Shown here: piece after piece, positions 1 to 5,915 of the stretch
Layout of the letters: the number at the start of each line of letters is the position of its first letter
Numbering within the stretch: position 1 is the stretch's first letter
NCBI GenBank assembly: GCA_031270585.1
Contig: JAISXK010000141.1
Location: 1 to 6,754, forward strand
DNA: 6,754 nt
Reading direction: 5' to 3'
Source of the DNA: Clostridiales bacterium
GTDB taxonomy: Bacteria > Bacillota > Clostridia > Christensenellales > CAG-138
Program-made: the position numbers and the translations under genes
Notes under the pieces: model-generated
Databases searched by the model: none
The model's input: only the letters and a program-made list of their open reading frames with translations
Told to the model about the DNA's origin: nothing

Positions 1-41
1 CGCGGCGCCGGATAGGGATAGTATCAAACAGCGAGAGATTT

Positions 42-82
42 TGAGGGTGGAAAAGCAAAAAGTAACAAGCTTTCCACCCTCA
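42..82. terminator. Inverted repeat beyond htrA stop, possible terminator
   Basis: A perfect 12-base inverted repeat (TGAGGGTGGAAA at 42-53, TTTCCACCCTCA at 71-82) can gain two more GC pairs (55-56 with 69-70) past one bulged A. It begins about 30 bases beyond the htrA stop, where a transcript end would be expected. It is not a textbook intrinsic terminator for the minus strand, because the stem is followed there by AAATCT rather than a U tract. On the plus strand it is followed by TGGTTTTC, a weak T run. It could therefore serve a plus-strand gene to the left, stabilise the htrA mRNA 3' end, or be a repeat element. The repeat is certain; its function is inferred. Confidence 0.45.
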
Positions 83-112
83 TGGTTTTCACGGTTTCGT
101 CCGGGTTTATGT

Positions 113-1384
113 TTATTCCAGGGTGCTGTTATAATCAAGGCTGCTCATATCCACCAGATCCACAACCAGTTGCAACTCCTCGCCATCCCGCCAGATTACC
201 AGCGTTATCCGCGCGCCCATAGGCTGGCTGCCGACATACTCCACCAATACATCCTGTTTTTCGGCTTTAAGGCCGTCGTAATACAATATGATATCGCCCG
301 TCAGCAGCCCCGCCCTTTCGGCCGGGCTATCCTTTACAACGCTTACAACGCCTATGCCGTGCTTAATGTCTAACTCGGCAAGCTCCTGCTGTTGCATGGT
401 GCGTATATGCACGCCTAGCGCCGCATGCTCCACATACCCCCTGGTGACGAGTTGTATCACGATATTGCGTACCTTGTTGATGGGCAAGGCAAACCCAATA
501 CCCTCGGCATTGATGGGCGTACCATATTTATCATACCCCGCGCTGGTGGATTTTGCGGTGTTGATGCCGATTACTTCGCCCTTCATGTTGATCAGCGGGC
601 CGCCGCTGTTGCCTACATTGATGGCTGCGTCGGTTTGGATGTAGGTGTTCGTTCGCGAATCGATGGTGACCGCGCGGGAATACGCGCTGATAATGCCCAT
701 AGTAGCCGATCCCTCATAATTCCGGCCCAAAGGGTTGCCTATCGTTACCACGTATTCGCCCACGCGTATGGCTTCGGAGTCGCCCAGCGCCAAAGGCGCG
801 ACATTTGCGTTTTCAACCTTGAGCACCGCTACGTCGCCTATGTCGTCGGCGCCTACCAGTTCCGCCTCGAATTCTTCTCCGCTTAGCAGCGTAATGGTCA
901 GCGCCTGGGCATCCTTCACCACATGCGCGTTTGTCAGCACATACCCTTCGGAAGAAATGAAGAACCCGCTGCCCTGCCCTTGCGCCACATATGTATCATC
1001 GATGCTGGTGTAGTTGATTACGCCCACAACACCTGGCGCCACGGCGTCAATAATATCGGGTATTGGGTTGCCTGTATTGGCTGATAAAAACGGCGCAACC
1101 CCATCAAGATCAACCATGGGCCGCTCGGTGGGCAGCGGCGTGAGCGCAGGGGTGGCGGTGGTTCGCGGGTTGGGGGTGGGCGTAGCGTACCAATCGGGCC
1201 TGCCGGTAATAAAAGGCGAATAGGGCTGCCGCGCCGATTGCACAAGTCCCGCTATCAATATCCCCGATACAAAACACACGACGGCCACCAATATAATGAG
1301 CAGCGCAATCCGTCCTTTATGCTTTGGCGGCGGAGGTTCGGGAAATCCGCCATTTAGATTATCATAATAGTTTTCATAGCTCAT
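113..1384 (-). CDS. htrA: Membrane-anchored HtrA/DegP-type serine protease with one PDZ domain
   Basis: A 423-residue S1C serine protease that degrades or refolds damaged exported proteins on the outer face of the membrane. Residues 1-24 are a short cytoplasmic tail with a proline run (17-20) and a basic patch. Residues 25-47 form one membrane anchor with no cleavage site seen, followed by a Pro/Thr-rich linker (about 53-90). The chymotrypsin-like domain spans about 110-310. The catalytic triad is complete: His154 in TNAHVV, Asp184 in GDVAVLKV, Ser260 in NVGNSGGPL; GNPLG is at 217-220 and neighbours. A single C-terminal PDZ domain lies about 325-415 (AERAGLLTGDII core). This is the usual layout of Gram-positive HtrA. 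GAGGAG at 1394-1399 sits 9 bases from the ATG. It is the last gene of the regulator/kinase/protease unit, 21 bases after the kinase stop, so it is probably co-transcribed with and perhaps controlled by them. The family assignment is very secure; the DegP versus HtrA/B/C subtype is not resolved. Confidence 0.95.
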   Translation of the reverse strand: MSYENYYDNLNGGFPEPPPPKHKGRIALLIILVAVVCFVSGILIAGLVQSARQPYSPFITGRPDWYATPTPNPRTTATPALTPLPTERPMVDLDGVAPFLSANTGNPIPDIIDAVAPGVVGVINYTSIDDTYVAQGQGSGFFISSEGYVLTNAHVVKDAQALTITLLSGEEFEAELVGADDIGDVAVLKVENANVAPLALGDSEAIRVGEYVVTIGNPLGRNYEGSATMGIISAYSRAVTIDSRTNTYIQTDAAINVGNSGGPLINMKGEVIGINTAKSTSAGYDKYGTPINAEGIGFALPINKVRNIVIQLVTRGYVEHAALGVHIRTMQQQELAELDIKHGIGVVSVVKDSPAERAGLLTGDIILYYDGLKAEKQDVLVEYVGSQPMGARITLVIWRDGEELQLVVDLVDMSSLDYNSTLE

Positions 1385-1405
1385 GTATTCCGGCTCCTCG
1401 TTTGT

Positions 1406-3007
1406 TTACTTATCCTGGGCGTTTCCTGTTTCTTCATTTTTTTCGGTTCTTTTACGGGTATCCGATGATCGTTTCAGCGTAAAGCAAAACGTAGTGCCCT
1501 CGCCAATGACGCTTTTTGCAAAGATCTCCTGTCCATGCTGGCCGATAATCACCTTTGCGATGGATAGGCCAAGACCGGTGCCGCTTTGCGCGGAAGGCGT
1601 ATGCGCCTTTTCCGCCTTATAAAAACGGTCGAATATATGGCGCAAATCCGCCTGAGGTATGCCGCAGCCATGGTCAATCACGCTGACGCGCGCCGTTTTT
1701 TTATCCAGACATTCCGTATGTATTTCAAGCGGCGCGTTTTCGGGCGAATATTTGACGGCATTGTCGATCAGGTTTCGCATTACCTGTCCGATCTGGTCAA
1801 AATCGGCTTCCACAAAGCAATTGGGTTTTACGAGATTCAACCGCACGTCCATATTCTTTGTGTTTACGCGCGCCTCAAACGTCACTATCACCCTTCTGGC
1901 AAGCTCATTGATATCGAACACCGTGGGGCGCATATCGATTTGCCCGCTTTCGATGCGCGCCAGATCCAACAGGTTATTTACCATAGTCGTCATACGCTTT
2001 GTTTCACTGATGACAATGCCCAAATATGCGCCTTGCTTTTTCTTTGGGATGGTACCGTCCTGTATGGCCTCTAAAAAACCACTGATGGATGTTAATGGCG
2101 AGCGAAGCTCGTGGCTGACGTTGGCCACAAAGCTGCGCCGCGTTTGCTCCAGGCTATTGAGGCCGTCCGCCATCACATTAAAGCTTTTGGCGAGCTGCGC
2201 CACCTCGTCGGCGCCGCTGTCATCCAGCCGCAGGTTAAACGCGCCCATGGAATACCGCCGCACCGCGCTGTTCATATCGGTTATGGGCCTAGTAATGCGG
2301 GTAGTTAAATAATATACCGCCAGCACCGCTGCCGCAATAGCTATTAACGCAATAAGCAAAACCCATTTGTATACCTGCGAAATGGCCATATTGATGGTGC
2401 TCATATCCAGATGCATCAATATCGCGCCCTCCAGCCGCCCGGCGTTATAAAACCCGCGTATAATGGAGATGGTGGGCATGCCTGTATAGCTGGAAAAGAG
2501 GTTTTGCACAATCATGCCCTCTTCGCTGAGCTTTTGGCCGTTGCGCGAAAGCAGCCAAACGCCAATGCCGCCCGTCACTAAAAAAGTGCCCTGACCTGAT
2601 TCAGGCCAGATTTCGATATTGGCGATGCTCACATGCACGCCGGGGGTGTTTTCTATTCTGTATATCTCGGCGATATCTCCCCACTTTTCCTCAGATTCCA
2701 CGTCGTTATACAGTGAGAGCAGGTTGCCCTCCTGATCGATGACCTGTATCAGCCCATCGTATTTGCGCGCGGTCGACTCAAGCTCCTGCCTGGCGGCGCG
2801 GCGCTTATCGGCGTAGATGTATTTTTCTTTCAGTGTGGTGTTGATTTTCTCCGATTCGCTGCGCAGTATTTTTTCTTCTTCCTGGATATATTGCCGCGAA
2901 AACATGCTGGAAACCGTTATACCCATCAGCAACAGCAAACATAGTATAACGGTTAAGTATGTAAACAGCATACGCGAAAAAAGCGTTTTGAATATATCCT
3001 TCTTCAT
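1406..3007 (-). CDS. Membrane sensor histidine kinase (HAMP, HisKA, HATPase_c)
   Basis: A 533-residue class I sensor kinase that autophosphorylates on histidine and passes phosphate to the regulator encoded just upstream. Domains in order: TM1 about 12-33; an extracytoplasmic sensor of about 180 residues (34-213); TM2 about 214-234; HAMP about 235-287 (PITDMNSAV at its start); HisKA with the phosphoacceptor His299 in NVSHELRSPL; then the ATP-binding domain with N box (RNLIDNAVKY, 411-420), G1 box (DHGCGIP, 445-451), F box (IFDRFYKAE) and G2 box (SGTGLGLSIA, 475-484). The last 20 residues are a charged, low-complexity tail. No PAS domain separates HAMP and HisKA, so it is not a WalK/YycG orthologue. 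The sensor part ends in a segment resembling extracellular PAS/Cache folds (EGAILMHLDMS), but its ligand cannot be read. It starts 12 bases after the regulator stop without a clear Shine-Dalgarno, suggesting translational coupling. The function call is firm; the signal is unknown. Confidence 0.95.
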   Translation of the reverse strand: MKKDIFKTLFSRMLFTYLTVILCLLLLMGITVSSMFSRQYIQEEEKILRSESEKINTTLKEKYIYADKRRAARQELESTARKYDGLIQVIDQEGNLLSLYNDVESEEKWGDIAEIYRIENTPGVHVSIANIEIWPESGQGTFLVTGGIGVWLLSRNGQKLSEEGMIVQNLFSSYTGMPTISIIRGFYNAGRLEGAILMHLDMSTINMAISQVYKWVLLIALIAIAAAVLAVYYLTTRITRPITDMNSAVRRYSMGAFNLRLDDSGADEVAQLAKSFNVMADGLNSLEQTRRSFVANVSHELRSPLTSISGFLEAIQDGTIPKKKQGAYLGIVISETKRMTTMVNNLLDLARIESGQIDMRPTVFDINELARRVIVTFEARVNTKNMDVRLNLVKPNCFVEADFDQIGQVMRNLIDNAVKYSPENAPLEIHTECLDKKTARVSVIDHGCGIPQADLRHIFDRFYKAEKAHTPSAQSGTGLGLSIAKVIIGQHGQEIFAKSVIGEGTTFCFTLKRSSDTRKRTEKNEETGNAQDK

Positions 3008-3019
3008 ACGGCCGGTGGT

Positions 3020-3706
3020 TTAACTTTCCCGCGCGGTTTCGAATTTATAACCCACGCCCCACACGGTTTTGATCTGCCATGCGTCGCGTTCGCCAAGCTT
3101 TTCGCGAATCCGTTTTACGTGCACGTCTACCGTGCGGCTGTCGCCAAAGAAATCAAACCCCCAAACCTGCTCAAGCAATTGCTCGCGCGTAAATACCTTG
3201 CCCTCGTGGGATGCAAGGAAATACAAGAGCTCAATCTCTTTGGGTGGCATTTCAACGACCTTATCATCCAGCGTTACGGCATAATTCTCTAAGGAAACCG
3301 TAAGGCCGAGCACGGCTATCCTGCGCTCGGTTTCGTTTACGAACGACCGCCGCATAACCGCCTTGATGCGCGCAAGCAACTCCTTGGCGTCAAAGGGCTT
3401 TACCATGTAATCGTCGGCGCCCAAATCCAGTCCCTGCACACGGTCAAGCGTATCCCCCTTTGCCGTAAGCATGATTACGGGCACGTCGCTTTCTTCGCGG
3501 ATGGCGTGCAGCACGGTCCATCCGTCCAGGCCGGGCAGCATCACGTCAAGCACAACCAGCGCGGGCTTTGCCTCGTGAAAAATATCCAGGGCGGTATCCC
3601 CGCGTTCGCCAACTTTTACCGTGTATCCCTCTTTATTCAGGTAAAGCTTTACGATTTCTAAAATATTCTTGTCGTCGTCAATCACCAAAATTGTCTGATT
3701 GTCCAT
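3020..3706 (-). CDS. OmpR/PhoB-family response regulator
   Basis: A 228-residue DNA-binding regulator and partner of the kinase encoded next. The receiver domain (about 4-117) has the acidic pocket DDD at 10-12, phosphoacceptor Asp54 in VVLDVMLPG, Thr81 in MLTAK and Lys103 in MVKPF. The C-terminal winged helix (about 128-224) has the typical MPPKEIELLYFLA, REQLLEQVWG, RTVDVHVKRIREKLG and WGVGYKF blocks. The ATG at 3706 is preferred over an in-frame GTG at 3730 because GGAGG (3715-3719) lies 8 bases before it and the family begins at this point. It is the first gene of the unit with the kinase and htrA, 12 bases ahead of the kinase. It probably binds in the intergenic region at 3731-3960 for autoregulation, although no clear direct-repeat site was identified. 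It resembles WalR/PhoP-type regulators, but the paralogue cannot be named from sequence alone. Confidence 0.96.
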   Translation of the reverse strand: MDNQTILVIDDDKNILEIVKLYLNKEGYTVKVGERGDTALDIFHEAKPALVVLDVMLPGLDGWTVLHAIREESDVPVIMLTAKGDTLDRVQGLDLGADDYMVKPFDAKELLARIKAVMRRSFVNETERRIAVLGLTVSLENYAVTLDDKVVEMPPKEIELLYFLASHEGKVFTREQLLEQVWGFDFFGDSRTVDVHVKRIREKLGERDAWQIKTVWGVGYKFETARES

Positions 3707-3714
3707 CCCTCTAT

Positions 3715-3719
3715 CCTCC
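3715..3719 (-). promoter_or_regulatory. Ribosome binding site that sets the response regulator start
   Basis: On the minus strand this reads GGAGG, 8 bases ahead of the ATG at 3706. No comparable site precedes the longer in-frame GTG at 3730, so the shorter start is chosen. Confidence 0.8.
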
Positions 3720-3884
3720 ACAAAAGTCACTCTGCTTTGCGCGGGTATCTAACGCGGCTCATCATGTAGTGTGCCCTTTACCATACGCCGCGCATACAAA
3801 AACGCCAAACGCTATTGTATCCTGCCGGCTTTATACGGCATTTGCATAAAGCGCGACACCGGAAAAGGCGGCGTAACGCCCGTC

Positions 3885-3906
3885 TCGCGTATGCGCACAA
3901 ACGCGA
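3885..3906. repeat. Short inverted repeat in the leader of the regulator operon
   Basis: TCGCGT (3885-3890) and ACGCGA (3901-3906) form a perfect 6-base stem with a 10-base loop. The pairing can be continued by CG/CG after a 2-base bulge. It would lie at the very start of the leftward transcript if the promoter at 3924-3932 is used. It could be an RNA hairpin or a protein site; chance is not excluded in this GC-rich stretch. Confidence 0.3.
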
Positions 3907-3923
3907 CGATACAGATATTTTAC

Positions 3924-3932
3924 ATCATACCA
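3924..3932 (-). promoter_or_regulatory. Candidate extended -10 promoter for the regulator/kinase/htrA unit
   Basis: On the minus strand these bases read TGGTATGAT, an extended -10 (TGn) with a 5-of-6 match to TATAAT. No good -35 is found 16-18 bases upstream, as expected for some extended -10 promoters or activator-dependent ones. An overlapping alternative -10, TAAAAT (3917-3922), has a 4-of-6 -35 (TGGAAA) at about 17 bases. Either start leaves a leader of about 200 bases before the ATG at 3706. The region 3731-3923 within this leader shows no gene. Confidence 0.4.
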
Positions 3933-3961
3933 CAAGGTTTTTCCACCCGCAGCGCGGCGGA

Positions 3962-3990
3962 TTGACAATGTAAAAGGGGCGTGGTAGTAT
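3962..3990 (+). promoter_or_regulatory. Strong housekeeping-type promoter for the orf51-tcdA-larE unit
   Basis: TTGACA (3962-3967, a perfect -35) is separated by 17 bases from TAGTAT (3985-3990, 5 of 6), with an extended -10 TG at 3982-3983. Transcription would start near 3997, giving a leader of about 72 bases before the small gene at 4069. This is the best sigma-A promoter in the window and suggests vigorous or constitutive expression. It lies back to back with the leftward promoter candidate about 30 bases away. Confidence 0.8.
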
Positions 3991-4054
3991 TTATCGCATA
4001 AACAAGCAAGATTTATATGTGTAACAGGCGATTTACTATACGATATACTTCTAC

Positions 4055-4060
4055 AGGAGG
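4055..4060 (+). promoter_or_regulatory. Perfect Shine-Dalgarno for the 51-codon gene
   Basis: AGGAGG lies 8 bases ahead of the ATG at 4069. It is the strongest ribosome binding site in the window and the main evidence that the short reading frame behind it is a real gene rather than part of a longer TcdA. Confidence 0.85.
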
Positions 4061-4068
4061 TTGGCGCA

Positions 4069-4224
4069 ATGACGGTATACGCCGGCAACACGGCGATGGC
4101 GGCCGGAAAAGCCGCGCGGGACAAGATGTGGGGATGCGCGGGGCATATATACGGCGATCCGTCAAGAATACACGCGGTGGGGGCCATAGCGAATTACCGG
4201 AACAAATATGCGCCGGCATTATGA
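4069..4224 (+). CDS. Unrecognised small basic protein (51 aa) coupled to tcdA
   Basis: A 51-codon frame from ATG 4069 to TGA 4222-4224. I do not recognise the family. The protein is basic and soluble-looking, with an Ala-rich start (TAMAAGKAARDK), one Cys in WGCAGH, and a C-terminal half around DPSRIHAVGAIANYRNKY; no membrane segment, signal peptide or C-terminal GG was seen. Evidence for translation: a perfect AGGAGG at 8 bases; a near-consensus promoter 72 bases earlier; mostly G or C at third codon positions like the neighbouring genes; and a stop overlapping the tcdA start (ATGA), while tcdA lacks its own ribosome site. Co-translation suggests it acts with, or only controls production of, the TcdA-type enzyme. 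Alternatives are a leader peptide whose translation opens the tcdA start, or a remnant of a larger gene. That it is translated is likely; its function is unknown. Confidence 0.7.
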   Translation: MTVYAGNTAMAAGKAARDKMWGCAGHIYGDPSRIHAVGAIANYRNKYAPAL

Positions 4225-4985
4225 CAAGCCGGTTTTCAAGGACGGAGTTGCTATTTGGCGCTAACGGCATGTCAAGGCTGCGGGCATCGCGGGTGGCGGT
4301 TTTCGGTGTCGGCGGTGTTGGCGGCTATACGGTCGAAGCGCTCGCCCGGAGCGGGGTGGGGCGGATGGATTTGTTTGACGATGATAAAATCTGCCTGACG
4401 AATATCAACCGCCAGATACACGCCACAGAGAAAAGCGTGGGACGATATAAGGTGGATGTCGCCGAAGAGCGCATACGGGAAATCAACCCGGACGCGCAGG
4501 TTTGCACGTACAAAATGTTCTATGTTCCCGATACGTCCGCCAAGGTTGATCTGTCGCGCTACGATTATGTCGTTGACGCGATCGACACCGTATCTGGAAA
4601 AATCGAGCTCGTGGCCAAAGCCGATGCGCATAGCGTGCGGATCATAAGTTCTATGGGGGCTGGAAACAAGGTAAACGCGGCGGCCCTTGAGGTGGCAGAT
4701 ATATACGATACTTCGGTTTGCCCTTTAGCCGGGGTGATGCGGCGCGAGCTTCGCCGGCGCGGCATCCAAAAACTCAAGGTCGTTTATTCAAAAGAACCGG
4801 TAGCCATCCTGAAAGCGGATATGTTCGCTGCTTGCAGAGAAAATTGTGTGTGTCCGCCCGGCACGGCGAGGAAGTGTACGCAGCGCAGACAGATTCCCGG
4901 CAGCAACGCCTTTGTGCCGGCGGCAGCCGGCCTGATCATCGCCGGGGAGGTCGTAAAAGAACTGGCGGGGTATCCCGCGACATGA
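4221..4985 (+). CDS. tcdA: TcdA/CsdL-type E1-like enzyme, probable tRNA t6A dehydratase
   Basis: A 254-residue ThiF/MoeB-superfamily enzyme. TcdA uses ATP to cyclise N6-threonylcarbamoyladenosine at tRNA position 37 to ct6A. The Rossmann loop GVGGVGG is at 29-35, the acidic LFDDD at 51-55 and the NINRQ motif at 61-65. TSVCPLAGVMRREL at 165-176 and NAFVPAAAGLIIAGEVV near the C-terminus are typical of the TcdA branch rather than MoeB or ThiF. Four Cys (205, 209, 211, 219) cluster in CRENCVCPPGTARKC, a feature I associate with clostridial versions; it could bind metal. The ATG at 4221 is chosen because FSRTELLFG is the usual N-terminus. The in-frame stretch back to 4017 has no family similarity, and most of it is the 51-codon gene in another frame. 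There is no Shine-Dalgarno; the start overlaps the upstream stop, so coupling is inferred. Substrate identity is by family and not proven. Confidence 0.88.
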   Translation: MTSRFSRTELLFGANGMSRLRASRVAVFGVGGVGGYTVEALARSGVGRMDLFDDDKICLTNINRQIHATEKSVGRYKVDVAEERIREINPDAQVCTYKMFYVPDTSAKVDLSRYDYVVDAIDTVSGKIELVAKADAHSVRIISSMGAGNKVNAAALEVADIYDTSVCPLAGVMRRELRRRGIQKLKVVYSKEPVAILKADMFAACRENCVCPPGTARKCTQRRQIPGSNAFVPAAAGLIIAGEVVKELAGYPAT

Positions 4986-5006
4986 CAGGATAGGGGAAAT
5001 TTTACC

Positions 5007-5054
5007 GTGCGCATACATATATCATCGCACAGGGGCGACGGGGGATACGTTTAG
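5007..5054 (+). CDS. Possible 15-codon leader peptide overlapping the larE start
   Basis: In the 68-base gap between tcdA and larE, a GTG at 5007 opens a 15-codon frame whose TAG (5052-5054) shares its G with the larE GTG start. AGGGGAAA sits about 10 bases ahead of it. The same GTGCG (5007-5011) can pair with CGCAC (5026-5030) in a short hairpin. This may be a coupling leader or a coincidence: the frame is very short, the start is GTG, and no coding bias can be measured. Confidence 0.2.
   Translation: MRIHISSHRGDGGYV
5040..5045 (+). promoter_or_regulatory. Ribosome binding site for larE
   Basis: GGGGGA lies about 8 bases ahead of the GTG at 5054. It is less perfect than AGGAGG but well placed, and it supports the GTG start. 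No in-frame ATG fits before the conserved SGGVDS block. Confidence 0.55.
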
Positions 5055-5875
5055 TGGACGCAGATCAAAAGCATGAACGGCTAAAGCGCTATTTGCGCGG
5101 GCTCGGAAGCGTCGCGGTGGCGTTTTCGGGCGGCGTCGATTCCACTTTTCTTTTGAAAACGGCGCATGACGTATTGGGCGAGGGGGCTATCGCCGTCACC
5201 GCCCGGTCACGCTCGTTCCCGGAACGCGAACTTGATGAGGCGGCCGGATTCTGCGAAAACGAGGGAATCCGGCATATCATATGCGATTCGGAAGAATTGG
5301 ACATCGAAGGGTTTTCGCAAAATCCCATCAACCGCTGCTACCTATGCAAAAACGAGCTTTTCACAAAAATATGGGCGGTAGCGCGTAAACAGGGTATCGC
5401 GCATGTGGCGGAAGGTTCCAATACGGACGACGACGGAGACTATAGACCGGGGCTTAAAGCCGTGCGGGAACAGGGCGTTAAAAGCCCCCTGCGCTACGTC
5501 GGCTTGGACAAGCGGGAGATACGGGAGCTTTCCAAGGCAATGGGGCTCGCGACATGGAACAAGCAGTCCTTTGCCTGCCTGTCGTCCCGATTCCCGTATG
5601 GGGAAAGTATCACGACTGAAAGGCTTACCATGATCGACCAGGCGGAACAAATACTGCTGGACGCGGGCTTCCATCAGGTCAGAGTGCGCTATCATGAGGG
5701 CTTGGCGCGAATAGAAACGGATCAGGGGGGGTTCCGGCTATTTGCGGATCAGGCGTTGCGGGAAAGGATTTACGCGGAATTCAAACGGATCGGGTTTATC
5801 TACACCGCTTTAGATCTGCTGGGGTACCGCACGGGCAGCATGAATGAAACGATGAACCGGAACCAGACTGTTTAA
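5054..5875 (+). CDS. larE: LarE-type ATP-dependent sacrificial sulfur transferase
   Basis: A 273-residue PP-loop enzyme of the LarE family. Characterised LarE proteins adenylate a pyridinium carboxylate and donate sulfur from a protein cysteine to build the nickel-pincer cofactor of lactate racemase-like enzymes. The PP-loop SGGVDS is at 25-30. NRCYLCKNELF (93-103) carries the conserved CxxC (95, 98), and EGSNTDDDGDYRPG is at 120-133. FACLSSRFPYG (173-183) contains Cys175, matching the sacrificial cysteine of Lactiplantibacillus LarE (Cys176). The length fits the family. The start is GTG, 68 bases after tcdA on the same strand and probably in the same transcript. No larA, larB or larC is in the window, so either they lie elsewhere or this copy donates sulfur to another substrate. 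Family is secure; the nickel-pincer role here is inference. Confidence 0.92.
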   Translation: MDADQKHERLKRYLRGLGSVAVAFSGGVDSTFLLKTAHDVLGEGAIAVTARSRSFPERELDEAAGFCENEGIRHIICDSEELDIEGFSQNPINRCYLCKNELFTKIWAVARKQGIAHVAEGSNTDDDGDYRPGLKAVREQGVKSPLRYVGLDKREIRELSKAMGLATWNKQSFACLSSRFPYGESITTERLTMIDQAEQILLDAGFHQVRVRYHEGLARIETDQGGFRLFADQALRERIYAEFKRIGFIYTALDLLGYRTGSMNETMNRNQTV

Positions 5876-5892
5876 GCATACTGTGCAAATTC

Positions 5893-5913
5893 GAACCCGG
5901 CTTACCCGGGATC
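5893..5913. terminator. Small GC hairpin between convergent larE and the Rrf2 gene
   Basis: CCCGG (5896-5900) and CCGGG (5906-5910) form a 5-base GC stem with loop CTTAC; two more pairs (GA with TC) follow an A-A mismatch. It sits in the 40-base gap between two convergent stops, where a shared terminator is expected. Neither side has a real T tract, so termination efficiency is doubtful. Confidence 0.35.
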
Positions 5914-5915
5914 AA

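Noticed and set aside
1659..2312. 217-codon plus-strand frame opposite the kinase gene
   Set aside because: It lies entirely antisense to well-supported kinase domains, has no recognisable motif, and looks like a by-product of codon bias. The same applies to the frames at 425-886 and 1586-2074.
4021..4049. Second rightward promoter (GTAACA, 17 bases, TATACT)
   Set aside because: The fit is fair, but transcription would begin at about 4056, inside the AGGAGG, and would cut off the ribosome site of the small gene.
3831..4187. 118-codon minus-strand frame across the divergent promoter region
   Set aside because: It overlaps the strong rightward promoter and the 51-codon gene, has no ribosome site, and shows no domain.
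4017..4220. N-terminal extension of TcdA by 68 residues
   Set aside because: The frame is open, but the extra residues do not resemble the family. The ATG at 4017 has no ribosome site, and most of the stretch is explained by the 51-codon gene in another frame with a perfect AGGAGG.
5883..5902. tRNA T-arm-like string (GGGTTCGAAT on the minus strand)
   Set aside because: The flanks do not pair as a T stem and no acceptor, D or anticodon arms surround it; it is part of the small hairpin between two stops.
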